DNA from: Plantactinospora endophytica
GTDB taxonomy: Bacteria > Actinomycetota > Actinomycetes > Mycobacteriales > Micromonosporaceae
Length of the DNA: 64,000 nucleotides
Direction of reading: 5' to 3'
Assembly (NCBI RefSeq): GCF_016862915.1
Contig: NZ_BONW01000012.1
Coordinates: 141,640 to 205,639, forward strand
A program made the position numbers and the translations under genes. The notes below the pieces were generated by a model, which was not told the DNA's origin, did no database searches, and worked only from the letters and a program-made list of their open reading frames with translations. This document shows, in pieces, positions 8,441 through 16,952 of the stretch; position 1 is the first letter of the stretch, and each line of letters starts with the position of its first letter.

Positions 8441-9040
8441 ATGCCTGGACCGAACGCCGCCCGCCGCAACGAACGGTCGCGTCGGGCGATCCTCACCGCC
8501 GCGCTCGAACTGCTGGCCGAGACCAGCTACCCCGACCTGACCGTGGAGGCGATCGCCGCCCGGGCCGGCGTCGGCAAACAGACCATCTACCGCTGGTGGC
8601 GCGGCAAGGGCGGGGTGATCCTGGAGGCTCTGGTGGACGCCACCGACGCCGACGGCGAACCCCGGCTACCCGACACCGGCGACCTCGGCGCCGACCTGCG
8701 TACCGTGCTCAGGGCCATCGTCGCCGAGTTCGCCGACCCCCGGCTGTCCGCCACCACCCGGGCGCTGACCATCGAGACCCTGGCCGACGACACGCTCGCC
8801 GCCCAGGTCCGCGACCAGATCCTGCGGCCACAGCTCGACGCGGTGAAGGTCCGGCTGCGGGCCGGGCAGGACGCCGGCCAGGTCCGCACCGACGTCGACC
8901 TGGACCAGGTCGTCGAACTCCTCGTCGGCCCGGTCTACCACCGCTGGCTGCTGCGCACCGGGCCGCTCACCGACGACTACGCCGACGGCCTGGTGGCACT
9001 CGCGCTGGCCGCCACCAGCCCGCCGGAGAGGCCCGGGTGA
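8441..9040 (+). CDS. TetR/AcrR family transcriptional regulator
   Basis: A 199-residue regulator. The N-terminal TetR DNA-binding domain spans about residues 11-58, with the helix-turn-helix [20 protein letters not shown]. The C-terminal helical domain (TetR_C-like) probably binds the inducer. The gene is divergent from the glycosyltransferase, and the 113-base space between them contains two copies of a 17-base palindrome, so the natural reading is local repression lifted by a macrolide-like ligand; the ligand is inferred, not seen. The 3' end lies in a 36-base direct repeat that recurs downstream. Confidence 0.9.
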   Translation: MPGPNAARRNERSRRAILTAALELLAETSYPDLTVEAIAARAGVGKQTIYRWWRGKGGVILEALVDATDADGEPRLPDTGDLGADLRTVLRAIVAEFADPRLSATTRALTIETLADDTLAAQVRDQILRPQLDAVKVRLRAGQDAGQVRTDVDLDQVVELLVGPVYHRWLLRTGPLTDDYADGLVALALAATSPPERPG

Positions 9041-9140
9041 CAGCCGCCAACCGCCGGTCGGGGCGGAACGCCCAGCGGTCGGCAGCGCGGGCCGGTGCGG
9101 GGAAGCCCGGGTGACAGCCGCTAACTGCCGGTCGGGGCGG
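9031..9140. repeat. 36-base imperfect direct repeat spanning two gene ends
   Basis: The segment 9031-9066 recurs at 9105-9140 with two differences, both C to T. The first copy contains the tetR stop codon; the second contains an equivalent TGA and, on the other strand, the stop codon of the carbonic anhydrase gene. The offset is 74 bases. It looks like a local duplication of the tetR 3' end. Confidence 0.85.
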
Positions 9141-9756
9141 CGCCGGAGACGGTGACGGTGACCCGGCCGTCCGCCAGCCGGTAGAACATGCCGACGACGT
9201 CGCACCGGCCGGCGGCGACCGCGTCGGCCAGCTCGGTGTCCGGCCGGGTGATCGTCTCCACGGTGTGCTGGGTGTGGATCGCGGAGATCCCGGCGTCGTC
9301 GGTGACCTGCCGGGCGTCCGCAGTCGCGATGCTCGGGGTCACCCGTTCCACGATCGCCCCCAGGTTCCGGCCGGGCAGCCGGCTGCCGTCCAACGCCGCC
9401 CGGGTCGCCTGGATCGCACCGCAGGAGTCGTGGCCGAGTACCACCACCAGCGGCGCGCCGAGCACGACCACGCCGTACTCGATGCTGGCGGTCACCTCGG
9501 GGCCGACGATGTGCCCGGCGGTGCGGACCACGAACAGGTCCCCCAGCCCTCGATCGAAGATGATCTCGGCGGCGAGCCGGGAGTCGGAACAGCCGAACAC
9601 CACCGCGAACGGCCGCTGCGCGGCGGCGACCACGGCCCGGTGCTCGGCATCCTGGTGCGGATGGATCCGGGTACCGGTGACGAACCGCTCGTTACCGGCC
9701 AGCAACTCGTCGAGTGCTTCGGCCGGGGTCGCCGGGCGGTGGTCCAGGTAAGCCAT
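9121..9756 (-). CDS. Beta-class carbonic anhydrase
   Basis: A 211-residue zinc enzyme interconverting carbon dioxide and bicarbonate. The zinc ligands and dyad are visible: CSDSR (C56, D58, R60) and GHDSCGA (H109, C112), the exact pattern of beta carbonic anhydrases. No signal peptide is visible, so it is probably cytoplasmic. The ATG at 9756 was chosen over the one at 9783 because AAAGGGGA lies at the right distance and the resulting MAYLDHRPAT start is family-like. It has its own promoter region of about 230 bases shared with the divergent aldo/keto reductase; no operon partner. Confidence 0.93.
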   Translation of the reverse strand: MAYLDHRPATPAEALDELLAGNERFVTGTRIHPHQDAEHRAVVAAAQRPFAVVFGCSDSRLAAEIIFDRGLGDLFVVRTAGHIVGPEVTASIEYGVVVLGAPLVVVLGHDSCGAIQATRAALDGSRLPGRNLGAIVERVTPSIATADARQVTDDAGISAIHTQHTVETITRPDTELADAVAAGRCDVVGMFYRLADGRVTVTVSGAAPTGS

Positions 9757-9854
9757 GACGTCCCCTTTTGTCGACGGCACCACCTGCGGCGGTGGTGAGC
9801 GAGGTCGGCGCCTTCGGCGACCTGAAACACGTACCGATCAGATATCACGGATCA

Positions 9855-9880
9855 GCCCCGCCAGTCCGCTCCGGCGGGGC
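9855..9880. other. GC-rich hairpin in the carbonic anhydrase/reductase intergenic region
   Basis: GCCCCGCC (9855-9862) pairs with GGCGGGGC (9873-9880) around a 10-base loop. It sits between divergent genes, so it is not an obvious terminator; an operator or a leader structure are both possible. Confidence 0.4.
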
Positions 9881-10014
9881 CGAGCGTGAGCGACGGAACA
9901 CCGGACCGGCCGGCGGAGACGACCACCGACCCGAGCGGTACCCGACACGTTACGGCCGGCCACCGGCACCGGCCGGTCGCGACGCGGCCGGAGCGGATCA
10001 ATAGGGTGACAACC

Positions 10015-11010
10015 GTGACCTACCTTCCCGCGGACGACCGCTACGACTCGATGACCTACCGCCGGGCCGGCCGCAGCGGCCTCCGGCTCCCCGCCATCTC
10101 GCTCGGCCTCTGGCACAACTTCGGCGACGAGCGGCCGTGGCAGCAGCAGCGGGACATCTGCCGCCGGGCGTTCGACCTCGGGGTGACGCACTTCGACCTG
10201 GCCAACAACTACGGCCCGCCGGCCGGCTCCGCCGAGGAGAACTTCGGCCGGACCCTCGCCGCCGACCTCGGCCCGTACCGCGACGAGCTGGTCATCTCCA
10301 CCAAGGCCGGCTACTACATGTGGCCCGGCCCGTACGGCGAATGGGGCTCCCGCAAGTACCTGGTGTCGTCGCTGGACCAGTCGCTGCGCCGGATGGGCCT
10401 CGACTACGTCGACGTCTTCTACCACCACCGGCCCGACCCGGACACCCCGCTCGAAGAGACGATGGCGGCACTGGACGCCGTCGTACGCGCCGGCAAGGCC
10501 CTCTACGTCGGGCTGTCGAACTACACCTCCGAGCAGACCCGGCAGGCGGCCGCGATCCTGGAACGACTCGGTACGCCGCTGCTGATCTCGCAGCCGTCGT
10601 ACTCGATGCTCAACAGGTGGACCGAGGCGGACCGGCTGCTGGACACCCTCGAAGAGGTCGGCGCCGGCTGCATCGCCTACAGCCCGCTCGCCCAGGGCGT
10701 GTTGACCGACCGCTACCTGGACGGGATTCCGGCCGACTCGCGGATCCGGACCAGCGTCTTCCTCAACGAGACCGACCTCGACGAGACGACGATGGCCACC
10801 GTCCGGGCGCTGCACGACATCGCCGGACGGCGCGGCCAGACCCTGGCCCAGCTCGCGCTCGCCTGGGCGCTGCGGGACCCCCGGATGACCAGCCTGATCA
10901 TCGGCGCCAGCAGCGTCGCCCAGCTCGAGGCGAACGTCGCCGCCCTGGACAACCTGACTCTCACCGACAGCGAACTCACCGAGATCGGCGGGCACCTCAC
11001 CGCCGGCTGA
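10015..11010 (+). CDS. Aldo/keto reductase, L-glyceraldehyde-3-phosphate reductase (YghZ) type
   Basis: A 331-residue NADPH-dependent aldo/keto reductase. The family hallmarks of the YghZ/Kv-beta-like branch are visible: RRAGRSGLRLPAISLGLWHN at the start, the catalytic tyrosine context DLANNYGPPAGSAEENFG, lysine in ISTKAGY, and histidine in VFYHHRPDP. YghZ reduces L-glyceraldehyde 3-phosphate and methylglyoxal. The GTG at 10015 gives the family N-terminus MTYLPADDRYDSM; the longer frame from 9886 adds 43 basic residues and is unlikely. TAGGGT at 10002-10007 looks like a -10 element 7 bases from this GTG, so the mRNA may be leaderless. A GTG at 10006 is an alternative. Confidence 0.9.
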   Translation: MTYLPADDRYDSMTYRRAGRSGLRLPAISLGLWHNFGDERPWQQQRDICRRAFDLGVTHFDLANNYGPPAGSAEENFGRTLAADLGPYRDELVISTKAGYYMWPGPYGEWGSRKYLVSSLDQSLRRMGLDYVDVFYHHRPDPDTPLEETMAALDAVVRAGKALYVGLSNYTSEQTRQAAAILERLGTPLLISQPSYSMLNRWTEADRLLDTLEEVGAGCIAYSPLAQGVLTDRYLDGIPADSRIRTSVFLNETDLDETTMATVRALHDIAGRRGQTLAQLALAWALRDPRMTSLIIGASSVAQLEANVAALDNLTLTDSELTEIGGHLTAG

Positions 11011-11180
11011 CCGTCCCGCTTCCCCGGCGACGTCGCCCGCACCGTCGCGCCGGCCCGGGAACCGCGGGAACTCACCCGCTGGTCCTCCCGGGCCGGCCGG
11101 CCCGGTTTCCGACATCGAGCCAAGTCGGATCTTGAGCACACCATGGGACGGCGAAATTCCGCTGGCTAGCTTTGCCGGCT

Positions 11181-12734
11181 ATGGGGGACAACAGAACAGT
11201 ACCGGCGATCATTGTCGGATGTGGACCGACCGGAGCGACCGCCGCGCTCGAACTGGCGCACTATTCCATTCCGTCCATTGTGCTCGACTCGGGCGCCGAC
11301 CGGCCGCAGGGATCACGCGCGATCGCCATTCACCGCACCGCGCTGGCAGTCTGGGAGAAACTCGGCTGCGTCGAGCCGATGCTGGCGCGAGGCATCGCCT
11401 GGCGTACCCGGAAAACCTATTACCGGCAGCACGAGATGCAGACCCAGACCGCAACCGCACCGGCACCCGGAGAACTACCGCCCTTCCTCAACCTGCCGCA
11501 GCACGAAACCGAACACCACCTGCTGGCGGCGATGGCCCGTTCACCCCTGGTCGACCTGCGCTGGCAGCACACCGTGGTCGGCCTGCACCAGGACGCCGAC
11601 GGGGTCACCGTCACCGCGCGGACACCGTCCGGCCCAGTGTCGATCCGGGGCCGATACCTACTCGCCTGCGACGGCGCCCGCAGCGCCACCCGCAAACTGC
11701 TCGGGCTCGACTTCCCGGGCCGGACGTACCCGGACCGGTTCCTTATCGCCGACATCCGCGCGAAACTGCCCTTTCCGGCTGAGCCACGGTTCTTCTTCGA
11801 CCACCCCGCCAACCCCGGGCACAACATCCTCGTCCACCCGCAGCCGGACGACGTGTGGCGCGTCGACTGGCAACTCGGCGGCGACGCAACCGTCGAGGAC
11901 GAGCGCTCCCCCGAGGCGATGGACAACCGAATTCGGGCGCTGATCGGGGACCTGCCGTACGAGCTGGTGTGGTTGACCGACTACCGCTTCCACCAGCGTC
12001 TGCTGCGCCGACTCCGACACGGCCGGATCTTCCTGCTCGGGGACGCCGCGCACCTGGTCGCGCCGTTCGGGGCACGGGGCATGAACGGCGCCATCCACGA
12101 CGTGGAGAACCTGTGCTGGAAGCTCGCCTACGTGCTGACCGGCCGTGCCGGGCCGGACCTGCTCGAGACGTACCAGACCGAACGCTGGGCGGCGCAGCGG
12201 CACAACCAGGAGGTCACCGAGGCCACCATGCGGTTCATGGCACCCCGGACCCGCTGGCAGCGGCTGCGCCGGAACGTGATCCTGCGACTGCGACTGCGGC
12301 GGCTCGTCGACAGCGGCAGAATGAGCACGCCGTACACGTACACCACGTCACCGCTGTCCCTGCCCGACGACGGAGGGAACTGGGACGGGGCGCCGGCGCT
12401 CGGATCCAAGCTGGTACCGGCGGATCCGGACGTACGCCGACGACTCGGGCACGGCTTCACAGCCCTGTACTCCTCGCCCGACCCGGTCGACGCCGTCGGT
12501 GTCGTGACGATGCCGCCCGACGAGGTGTCGCCACCGGGCACCTGCTACCTACTGCGGCCGGACGGACACGTCGCGGCACGGCGACGGGACATCGCACCCG
12601 CCGACCTGCCCGCCCTGGTACGGACGGTGCTAGGCGAGCCGGTCCCGCACACCCTGGCTCAGCACGGCCACGTCGGTGGCCACGTTGACCATGACGAAGC
12701 CCTGCTCGAGCCGCTCGGCGGCCGCCTCGGGTGA
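11181..12734 (+). CDS. FAD-dependent aromatic monooxygenase (PheA/TfdB, UbiH-like)
   Basis: A 517-residue class A flavoprotein monooxygenase. The dinucleotide-binding motif is GCGPTGA near residues 12-18, the DG motif is LLACDGARSATRKLLG near 155-170, and the second FAD motif is IFLLGDAAHLVAPFGARGMN near 280-299. Such enzymes hydroxylate phenolic or polyketide rings with NAD(P)H and oxygen. The C-terminal thioredoxin-like region is short. The ATG at 11181 is preferred to a TTG at 11172. The last 35 codons overlap the converging aldolase gene by 105 bases, and the final 28 residues (histidine- and glycine-rich) look like antisense of that gene, so the original stop may have been lost. Confidence 0.88.
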   Translation: MGDNRTVPAIIVGCGPTGATAALELAHYSIPSIVLDSGADRPQGSRAIAIHRTALAVWEKLGCVEPMLARGIAWRTRKTYYRQHEMQTQTATAPAPGELPPFLNLPQHETEHHLLAAMARSPLVDLRWQHTVVGLHQDADGVTVTARTPSGPVSIRGRYLLACDGARSATRKLLGLDFPGRTYPDRFLIADIRAKLPFPAEPRFFFDHPANPGHNILVHPQPDDVWRVDWQLGGDATVEDERSPEAMDNRIRALIGDLPYELVWLTDYRFHQRLLRRLRHGRIFLLGDAAHLVAPFGARGMNGAIHDVENLCWKLAYVLTGRAGPDLLETYQTERWAAQRHNQEVTEATMRFMAPRTRWQRLRRNVILRLRLRRLVDSGRMSTPYTYTTSPLSLPDDGGNWDGAPALGSKLVPADPDVRRRLGHGFTALYSSPDPVDAVGVVTMPPDEVSPPGTCYLLRPDGHVAARRRDIAPADLPALVRTVLGEPVPHTLAQHGHVGGHVDHDEALLEPLGGRLG

Positions 12735-13388
12735 CGAGCAGTAGATCCCTGCCGGCAGCCCGGCCGCCGTGGCCGCACGCAGGATCTCGTCCAACGCCCG
12801 GCGGAAGTCCGGATCGCGGCTGTCCGAATCCGGACCGAGGCCCAGCGAGATCGCGAGGTCGACGGGGCCGACGAAGACGCCGTCGAGTCCCGGCACACCA
12901 CAGATCTCGTCGAGGTGCTCCAGTGCCGCACGGTTCTCGATCTGCACCATCGCGATCGTCTGCTCGTTGGCGATACGCAGGTAGTCCGGCGCGGCCACGT
13001 CGAAGGCGAGCCCCGCCCAGGCACTGCCGAAGCTGCGCTGCCCGACCGGCGGGAACTTCGCCGCCGCCACGAACGCCTCCGCCTCGGCGCGAGTGTTGAC
13101 CATCGGGCCGATCACGCCCCACGCACCCGCGTCCAGGGCCCGTTTGACGTTCTCCACACCCGGGCTCGCCAGCCGTACCAGCGGTGCCGGGCCACGAGCG
13201 TCGGCGATCGCCGCCACCATCCGGGTCATCGTCTCCGCACCCACCGGGGCGTGCTCGACGTCGACGACCAGCCAGTCCGCCGGCATCCGGGCCATCAGCC
13301 GGGCGGATTCCACGCTGGGCAACGCCAGCCAGACTCCGCGCACCGGCTCGCCCCGCCGCATCCGATCCTTCAACGTGTTACCCCGCAT
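12630..13388 (-). CDS. HpcH/HpaI family aldolase
   Basis: A 252-residue class II pyruvate-type aldolase, related to 4-hydroxy-2-oxoheptanedioate aldolase HpaI, which splits or makes 2-keto-3-hydroxy acids. Visible landmarks are WLVVDVEHAP (catalytic base region), the metal-ligand stretch MVQIENRAALEHLDEI and FVGPVDLAISLG. The ATG at 13388 gives MRGNTLKDRMRRGEP, the usual family start; the opening to 13487 is intergenic. The protein has a normal length, so in the 105-base tail-to-tail overlap this gene appears to be the conserved partner. The substrate is unknown. Confidence 0.9.
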   Translation of the reverse strand: MRGNTLKDRMRRGEPVRGVWLALPSVESARLMARMPADWLVVDVEHAPVGAETMTRMVAAIADARGPAPLVRLASPGVENVKRALDAGAWGVIGPMVNTRAEAEAFVAAAKFPPVGQRSFGSAWAGLAFDVAAPDYLRIANEQTIAMVQIENRAALEHLDEICGVPGLDGVFVGPVDLAISLGLGPDSDSRDPDFRRALDEILRAATAAGLPAGIYCSSPEAAAERLEQGFVMVNVATDVAVLSQGVRDRLA

Positions 13389-13572
13389 CCGGCCGAGCCT
13401 ATACCCGGGTCGGCGGTCACCGGCGGGTCGATCGTGATGCCTGTTCCGGCGGTGAGCGGAGGGCAGGACGTCGGCGAGTCCGACCAACCGGGAGGACTAT
13501 CTGGTGATGCGTCGGTCGCTTATCGTAGGCGTCGAAGGTCATCGGTGAACGCGTTGCAGGAGGGGCGGGTCG

Positions 13573-14034
13573 GTGACAGGCGTAGAGCTGATCATGGCGG
13601 CGTTGGTCGCCGGGGCAGGTGTGGGTGCGGGTGATGCGGCGAAGGCCGCGGTGCTCGATGCGTACACCGGGCTGCGGAATGTGCTCCGGCGTCGGTTGGC
13701 CGGCCGTCCTTCGGCGGTGCAGGTCCTGGATGCCGAGTCGACCGACCCTGAGGAGTGGCGGGCAAGACTGGGCGCGGAGTTGACCGTGGTCGGCGCCCAC
13801 CACGACGAGGAAGTCCTGGCCATCGCCCGTCAACTGCTGGAACTGGCCGACCCGGCGGGGATCCGGACCGGGAGGTACGACCTGGACCTACGTGGGGCGC
13901 AGCAGCCACAGGTCGGCGACAACAGCGTACGCATCGGCACCAGCTACGGCCCGGTCGCGGGCACGATGACGGGGCCGGTCACCGTGATGCTTTCCGGGCA
14001 GCCGCCGATCCCCCCACAATCGCCGGAGGCGTAG
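13573..14034 (+). CDS. Small helical protein with C-terminal amyloid-like motif, candidate effector of the STAND pair
   Basis: A 153-residue protein I do not match to a named enzyme. Residues 1-95 are helical, beginning with a glycine/alanine-rich amphipathic stretch (VELIMAALVAGAGVGAG) and then DAYTGLRNVLRRRLAG. This resembles the Bell domain, a proposed bacterial membrane-acting domain in NLR-linked cell-death pairs. After RYDLDLRGAQ the character changes to a G/V/T/N-rich tail, QVGDNSVRIGTSYGPVAG followed by GPVTVML (about residues 113-140), which looks like a short amyloid signalling motif. AGGAGGGG precedes the GTG start. The STAND ATPase gene begins 53 bases downstream and its N-terminus carries a similar APVTIF patch. 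Function is inferred from this pairing. Confidence 0.6.
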   Translation: MTGVELIMAALVAGAGVGAGDAAKAAVLDAYTGLRNVLRRRLAGRPSAVQVLDAESTDPEEWRARLGAELTVVGAHHDEEVLAIARQLLELADPAGIRTGRYDLDLRGAQQPQVGDNSVRIGTSYGPVAGTMTGPVTVMLSGQPPIPPQSPEA

Positions 14035-14087
14035 CAGGGCCACCTGCCTCCGGTCGGTACATCGCGGGCCCGACAGCCGGCAATAGT

Positions 14088-16826
14088 GTGGACAGCGGCC
14101 GAGCCGCCACCGCACCCGACCCCGGTCACATCGGGGTGTTCAACGCTCCGGTCACCATTTTCGGCTCCGCGCTGGCCGCGCAACCAGCACCGGTACGGGT
14201 GGTGCGGACCCTGCGGGCCGACGTCGCGACGTTCACCGGCCGTGCCGACCAGGTGCGAACGATCACCGAAGCCATCGGGGACGCCGGAGGTGGGGTCGTG
14301 GCCATCCACGCCATCGACGGTATGCCGGGAGTCGGCAAAACCGCCCTTGCTGTGCACGTCGCCCACCAGCTCGTCGACCGGTACCCGGACGGTCAGCTCT
14401 TCGTCGACCTGCACGCCCACACCATCGACCACACCCCGGCCGATCCGGCCGACGTCCTGGCCGGGCTGCTGATGGCCACCGGCCTGTCCCCCGACCACAT
14501 TCCCGACGGTCTCCAGGATCGCGCCGCGCGGTGGCGCGACCAGGCATTCGGGCGACGCATGCTGCTGGTCCTCGACAACGCCGCCACCGGCGACCAGGTT
14601 GCCCCGCTACTACCCGGATCGGGTTCGTGCATGGTTCTGGTCACCAGCCGCCGCCGGCTGACCAGCCTGCGCCGCAGCTACGGCGCGACCCTGCTGCCGC
14701 TCGGGGTACTGCCCGAACCCGACGCCGTCGAGCTGTTCAGCCGGGTCTGCCCCCGACGCCTCCACGTCAACGAACACCCCGCAGTAGTCGACGTGGTACG
14801 GCTGTGTGGCCGGCTGCCGCTGGCCATCGCCATTCTCGCCGCAGGCATCGACCCGGACCACGCCGATCCGGTCGGTGAGTTGGCCGATGAGCTGACGGCT
14901 GCCCAGGACCGGTTGGTCAACATCGACGAACGCCTTGACGACCGGGACATCGGGGTGGCGTCCGCGTTCACCCTGTCCTACCAACGCCTGACCGCCGACC
15001 AGCAACGCGTCCTGCGGCTGATCAGCCTCACCCCGGGCGCCGACGTCGACACCTTCGCCGCTGCGGCTCTGACCGACCTGCCCCTGGCGGTGGTCCGCCG
15101 GCACCTACGCAACCTGCACTCCCACCGCCTGTTGGAACACAGCACCGGGCAGCACCGGTACCGCCTGCACGACCTGATCATCGCGTACGCCCGGGCGCAA
15201 GCCACCCCCGCCGAACAGGACGAGGCCGTCAGCCGGCTGGTCGACCACTACCAACATGTCGCCTACGTGGCCGCCGCGCGAATCCGCCTTCGCTCCTCAC
15301 CGGCGCGTCGCACTGTGGTCCCGGCGACTAGCAGTCCGGTGCCCGACCTGCCCGACCCTGCCCGGGCCACCACATGGCTGCGCACCGAAAGGGCCAACCT
15401 GCTCGCCTGCATCGCGCACGCTCGACAACAACAAGATCACACCCGGACGGTCAGCCTCGCCGTCAGCCTTGCTCCACTGCTGGGCCTGGACGGGCCCTGG
15501 CCCGAGGCCATCGAACAACTGAATCACATCCTGGCCACCTGCCGAGATCTTGGTGACCTGCACACGGAAGCCTGGGCGGTCGCCGAGCTCGGCGTCCTCC
15601 GGCGGATGATCGGGGAGTTCCCGCAGGCCACCGACGTACAGGAGCAGGCCCTGGCCAAATTCCGGGAGCTCGACAACCAGGTCGGCGAGGCGTGGTCCCT
15701 CGCCGAACTCGGTGTCCTCCGACGGTTTCTCGAGGAACTCCCGCAGGCCACCGACCTGCAGGAGCAGGCCCTGGCCAAATTCCGCAACCTCGGTAATCAG
15801 CACGGCGAGGCGTGGTCCCTCGCCGAGCTCGGCGTCCTCCGGCGGATGATCGGGGAGTTCCCGCAGGCCACCGACCTGCAGGAGCAGGCCCTGGCCAAAT
15901 TCCGGGAGCTCGACAACCAGGTCGGCGAGGCGTGGTCCCTCGCCGAACTCGGCGTCCTTCGGCGAGAGGTCGGAGACTACGCCCAGGCTGCCGCTCTGAT
16001 GGAGCAGGCCCTGACCCTGAGCCGGAACCTAGGCAACGGAATGGACGAGGCCTACATCCTTACCATGCGCGGCGTCCTGTACAAGTTGGCCGGCGACTAC
16101 ACCCAGGCCGCCACGCTGCTGGAGCAGTCTATGACCATCAGTCGAGAACTCGGCGACCGCAACCGCGAGGCATGGACCTGCGGCGAGCTGGGTCTCGTGC
16201 GGATGACGACCGGCGACTACACCCAGGCAGCCGCACTGATGGAGCAGGCCCTGACCACCTTCCGGGACCTCGGCAGTGGCCTCGGTCAGGCATGGCTCTA
16301 CGCCGACCTGGGTGTCCTGCGACGGATGACCGGCGACTACGCCGCAGCCGCCACCCTGCTGGAGCAGTCCCTGGCCACCTTCCGGGGCCTGCCCAACAAC
16401 TACGGTCAAGCATTCGCCCTCGCCAACCTGGGTGTCCTGCGACGGATAGCAGGGGACTACATCCGCGCCGCCACGCTGCTGGACGAAGCCCTGACCGCCT
16501 TTCAGGACTCCGGCGACCGCAAACGCGAAGTGGAGATCCTCAACTATAAGGGCGATCTGCTGCGAGCCTCGGGTGAGCCTGGACAGGCGTACACCTGGCA
16601 CGACCAGGCACTTCGACTGGCCCGGGACCTGGGCCAACCGCTCGACGAGGCGCGGGCCCTGGCAGGTATCGGCCGGTGCACCCTGGCCACCGGTGTCGCC
16701 GCCGGTCTCGGCGACCTGCAACACGCCTTGGCGATCTTTCAACGCCTGGGCGCCGCAGAAGCCCCCGAACTCGAAGCCGAACTCGAAGCCGAACTCGAAA
16801 CCATCACCGACGCTTCCCGCCGATAG
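14088..16826 (+). CDS. STAND/NB-ARC ATPase with C-terminal TPR repeats (NLR-like)
   Basis: About 912 residues. After a 45-residue N-terminal region with GHIGVFNAPVTIFGSA comes an NB-ARC ATPase: Walker A GMPGVGKT (78-85), Walker B LLVLDNA (about 163-169), VLVTSRRRL, the GLPL-like CGRLPLAIA and the MHD-like LHDLIIAYAR (about 361). Ten 40-residue TPR-type repeats fill residues 494-893. This is the layout of signal-sensing switches: repeats detect a trigger, the ATPase oligomerises, the N-terminus recruits an effector. The GTG at 14088 is the first plausible start after the upstream stop; its ribosome site is weak, so the start is uncertain. The in-frame opening to 13755 is antisense-like and rejected. 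No other effector domain is fused. Confidence 0.8.
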   Translation: MDSGRAATAPDPGHIGVFNAPVTIFGSALAAQPAPVRVVRTLRADVATFTGRADQVRTITEAIGDAGGGVVAIHAIDGMPGVGKTALAVHVAHQLVDRYPDGQLFVDLHAHTIDHTPADPADVLAGLLMATGLSPDHIPDGLQDRAARWRDQAFGRRMLLVLDNAATGDQVAPLLPGSGSCMVLVTSRRRLTSLRRSYGATLLPLGVLPEPDAVELFSRVCPRRLHVNEHPAVVDVVRLCGRLPLAIAILAAGIDPDHADPVGELADELTAAQDRLVNIDERLDDRDIGVASAFTLSYQRLTADQQRVLRLISLTPGADVDTFAAAALTDLPLAVVRRHLRNLHSHRLLEHSTGQHRYRLHDLIIAYARAQATPAEQDEAVSRLVDHYQHVAYVAAARIRLRSSPARRTVVPATSSPVPDLPDPARATTWLRTERANLLACIAHARQQQDHTRTVSLAVSLAPLLGLDGPWPEAIEQLNHILATCRDLGDLHTEAWAVAELGVLRRMIGEFPQATDVQEQALAKFRELDNQVGEAWSLAELGVLRRFLEELPQATDLQEQALAKFRNLGNQHGEAWSLAELGVLRRMIGEFPQATDLQEQALAKFRELDNQVGEAWSLAELGVLRREVGDYAQAAALMEQALTLSRNLGNGMDEAYILTMRGVLYKLAGDYTQAATLLEQSMTISRELGDRNREAWTCGELGLVRMTTGDYTQAAALMEQALTTFRDLGSGLGQAWLYADLGVLRRMTGDYAAAATLLEQSLATFRGLPNNYGQAFALANLGVLRRIAGDYIRAATLLDEALTAFQDSGDRKREVEILNYKGDLLRASGEPGQAYTWHDQALRLARDLGQPLDEARALAGIGRCTLATGVAAGLGDLQHALAIFQRLGAAEAPELEAELEAELETITDASRR
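15567..16766 (+). repeat. Ten tandem 120-base coding repeats (TPR array)
   Basis: Units of exactly 120 bases start at 15567, 15687, 15807 and so on to 16647. Each encodes 40 residues of the form EAWxxAELGVLRR...QATxLxEQALxxFRxLGN. Units 1 and 3 are almost identical at the DNA level over about 105 bases (two differences), and unit 2 shares long blocks with them, while units 4-10 are more diverged. This points to recent internal duplication of a 240-base block. Confidence 0.9.
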
Positions 16827-16952
16827 CTCCTCGGCGACACCGTCCTCCCCGGCCACGGCCCGGGAACAGCGGGAACCCACCCCGCCCGGCAGGCACCGCT
16901 CCGGACGCGGGCCCGTTCACCTGCCGGCGCCGAGAACACCGTGATTGATCGG

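Noticed and set aside
15567..16766. 120-base repeats as a mobile or CRISPR-like array
   Set aside because: They are in frame, encode 40-residue TPR units and continue the STAND protein.
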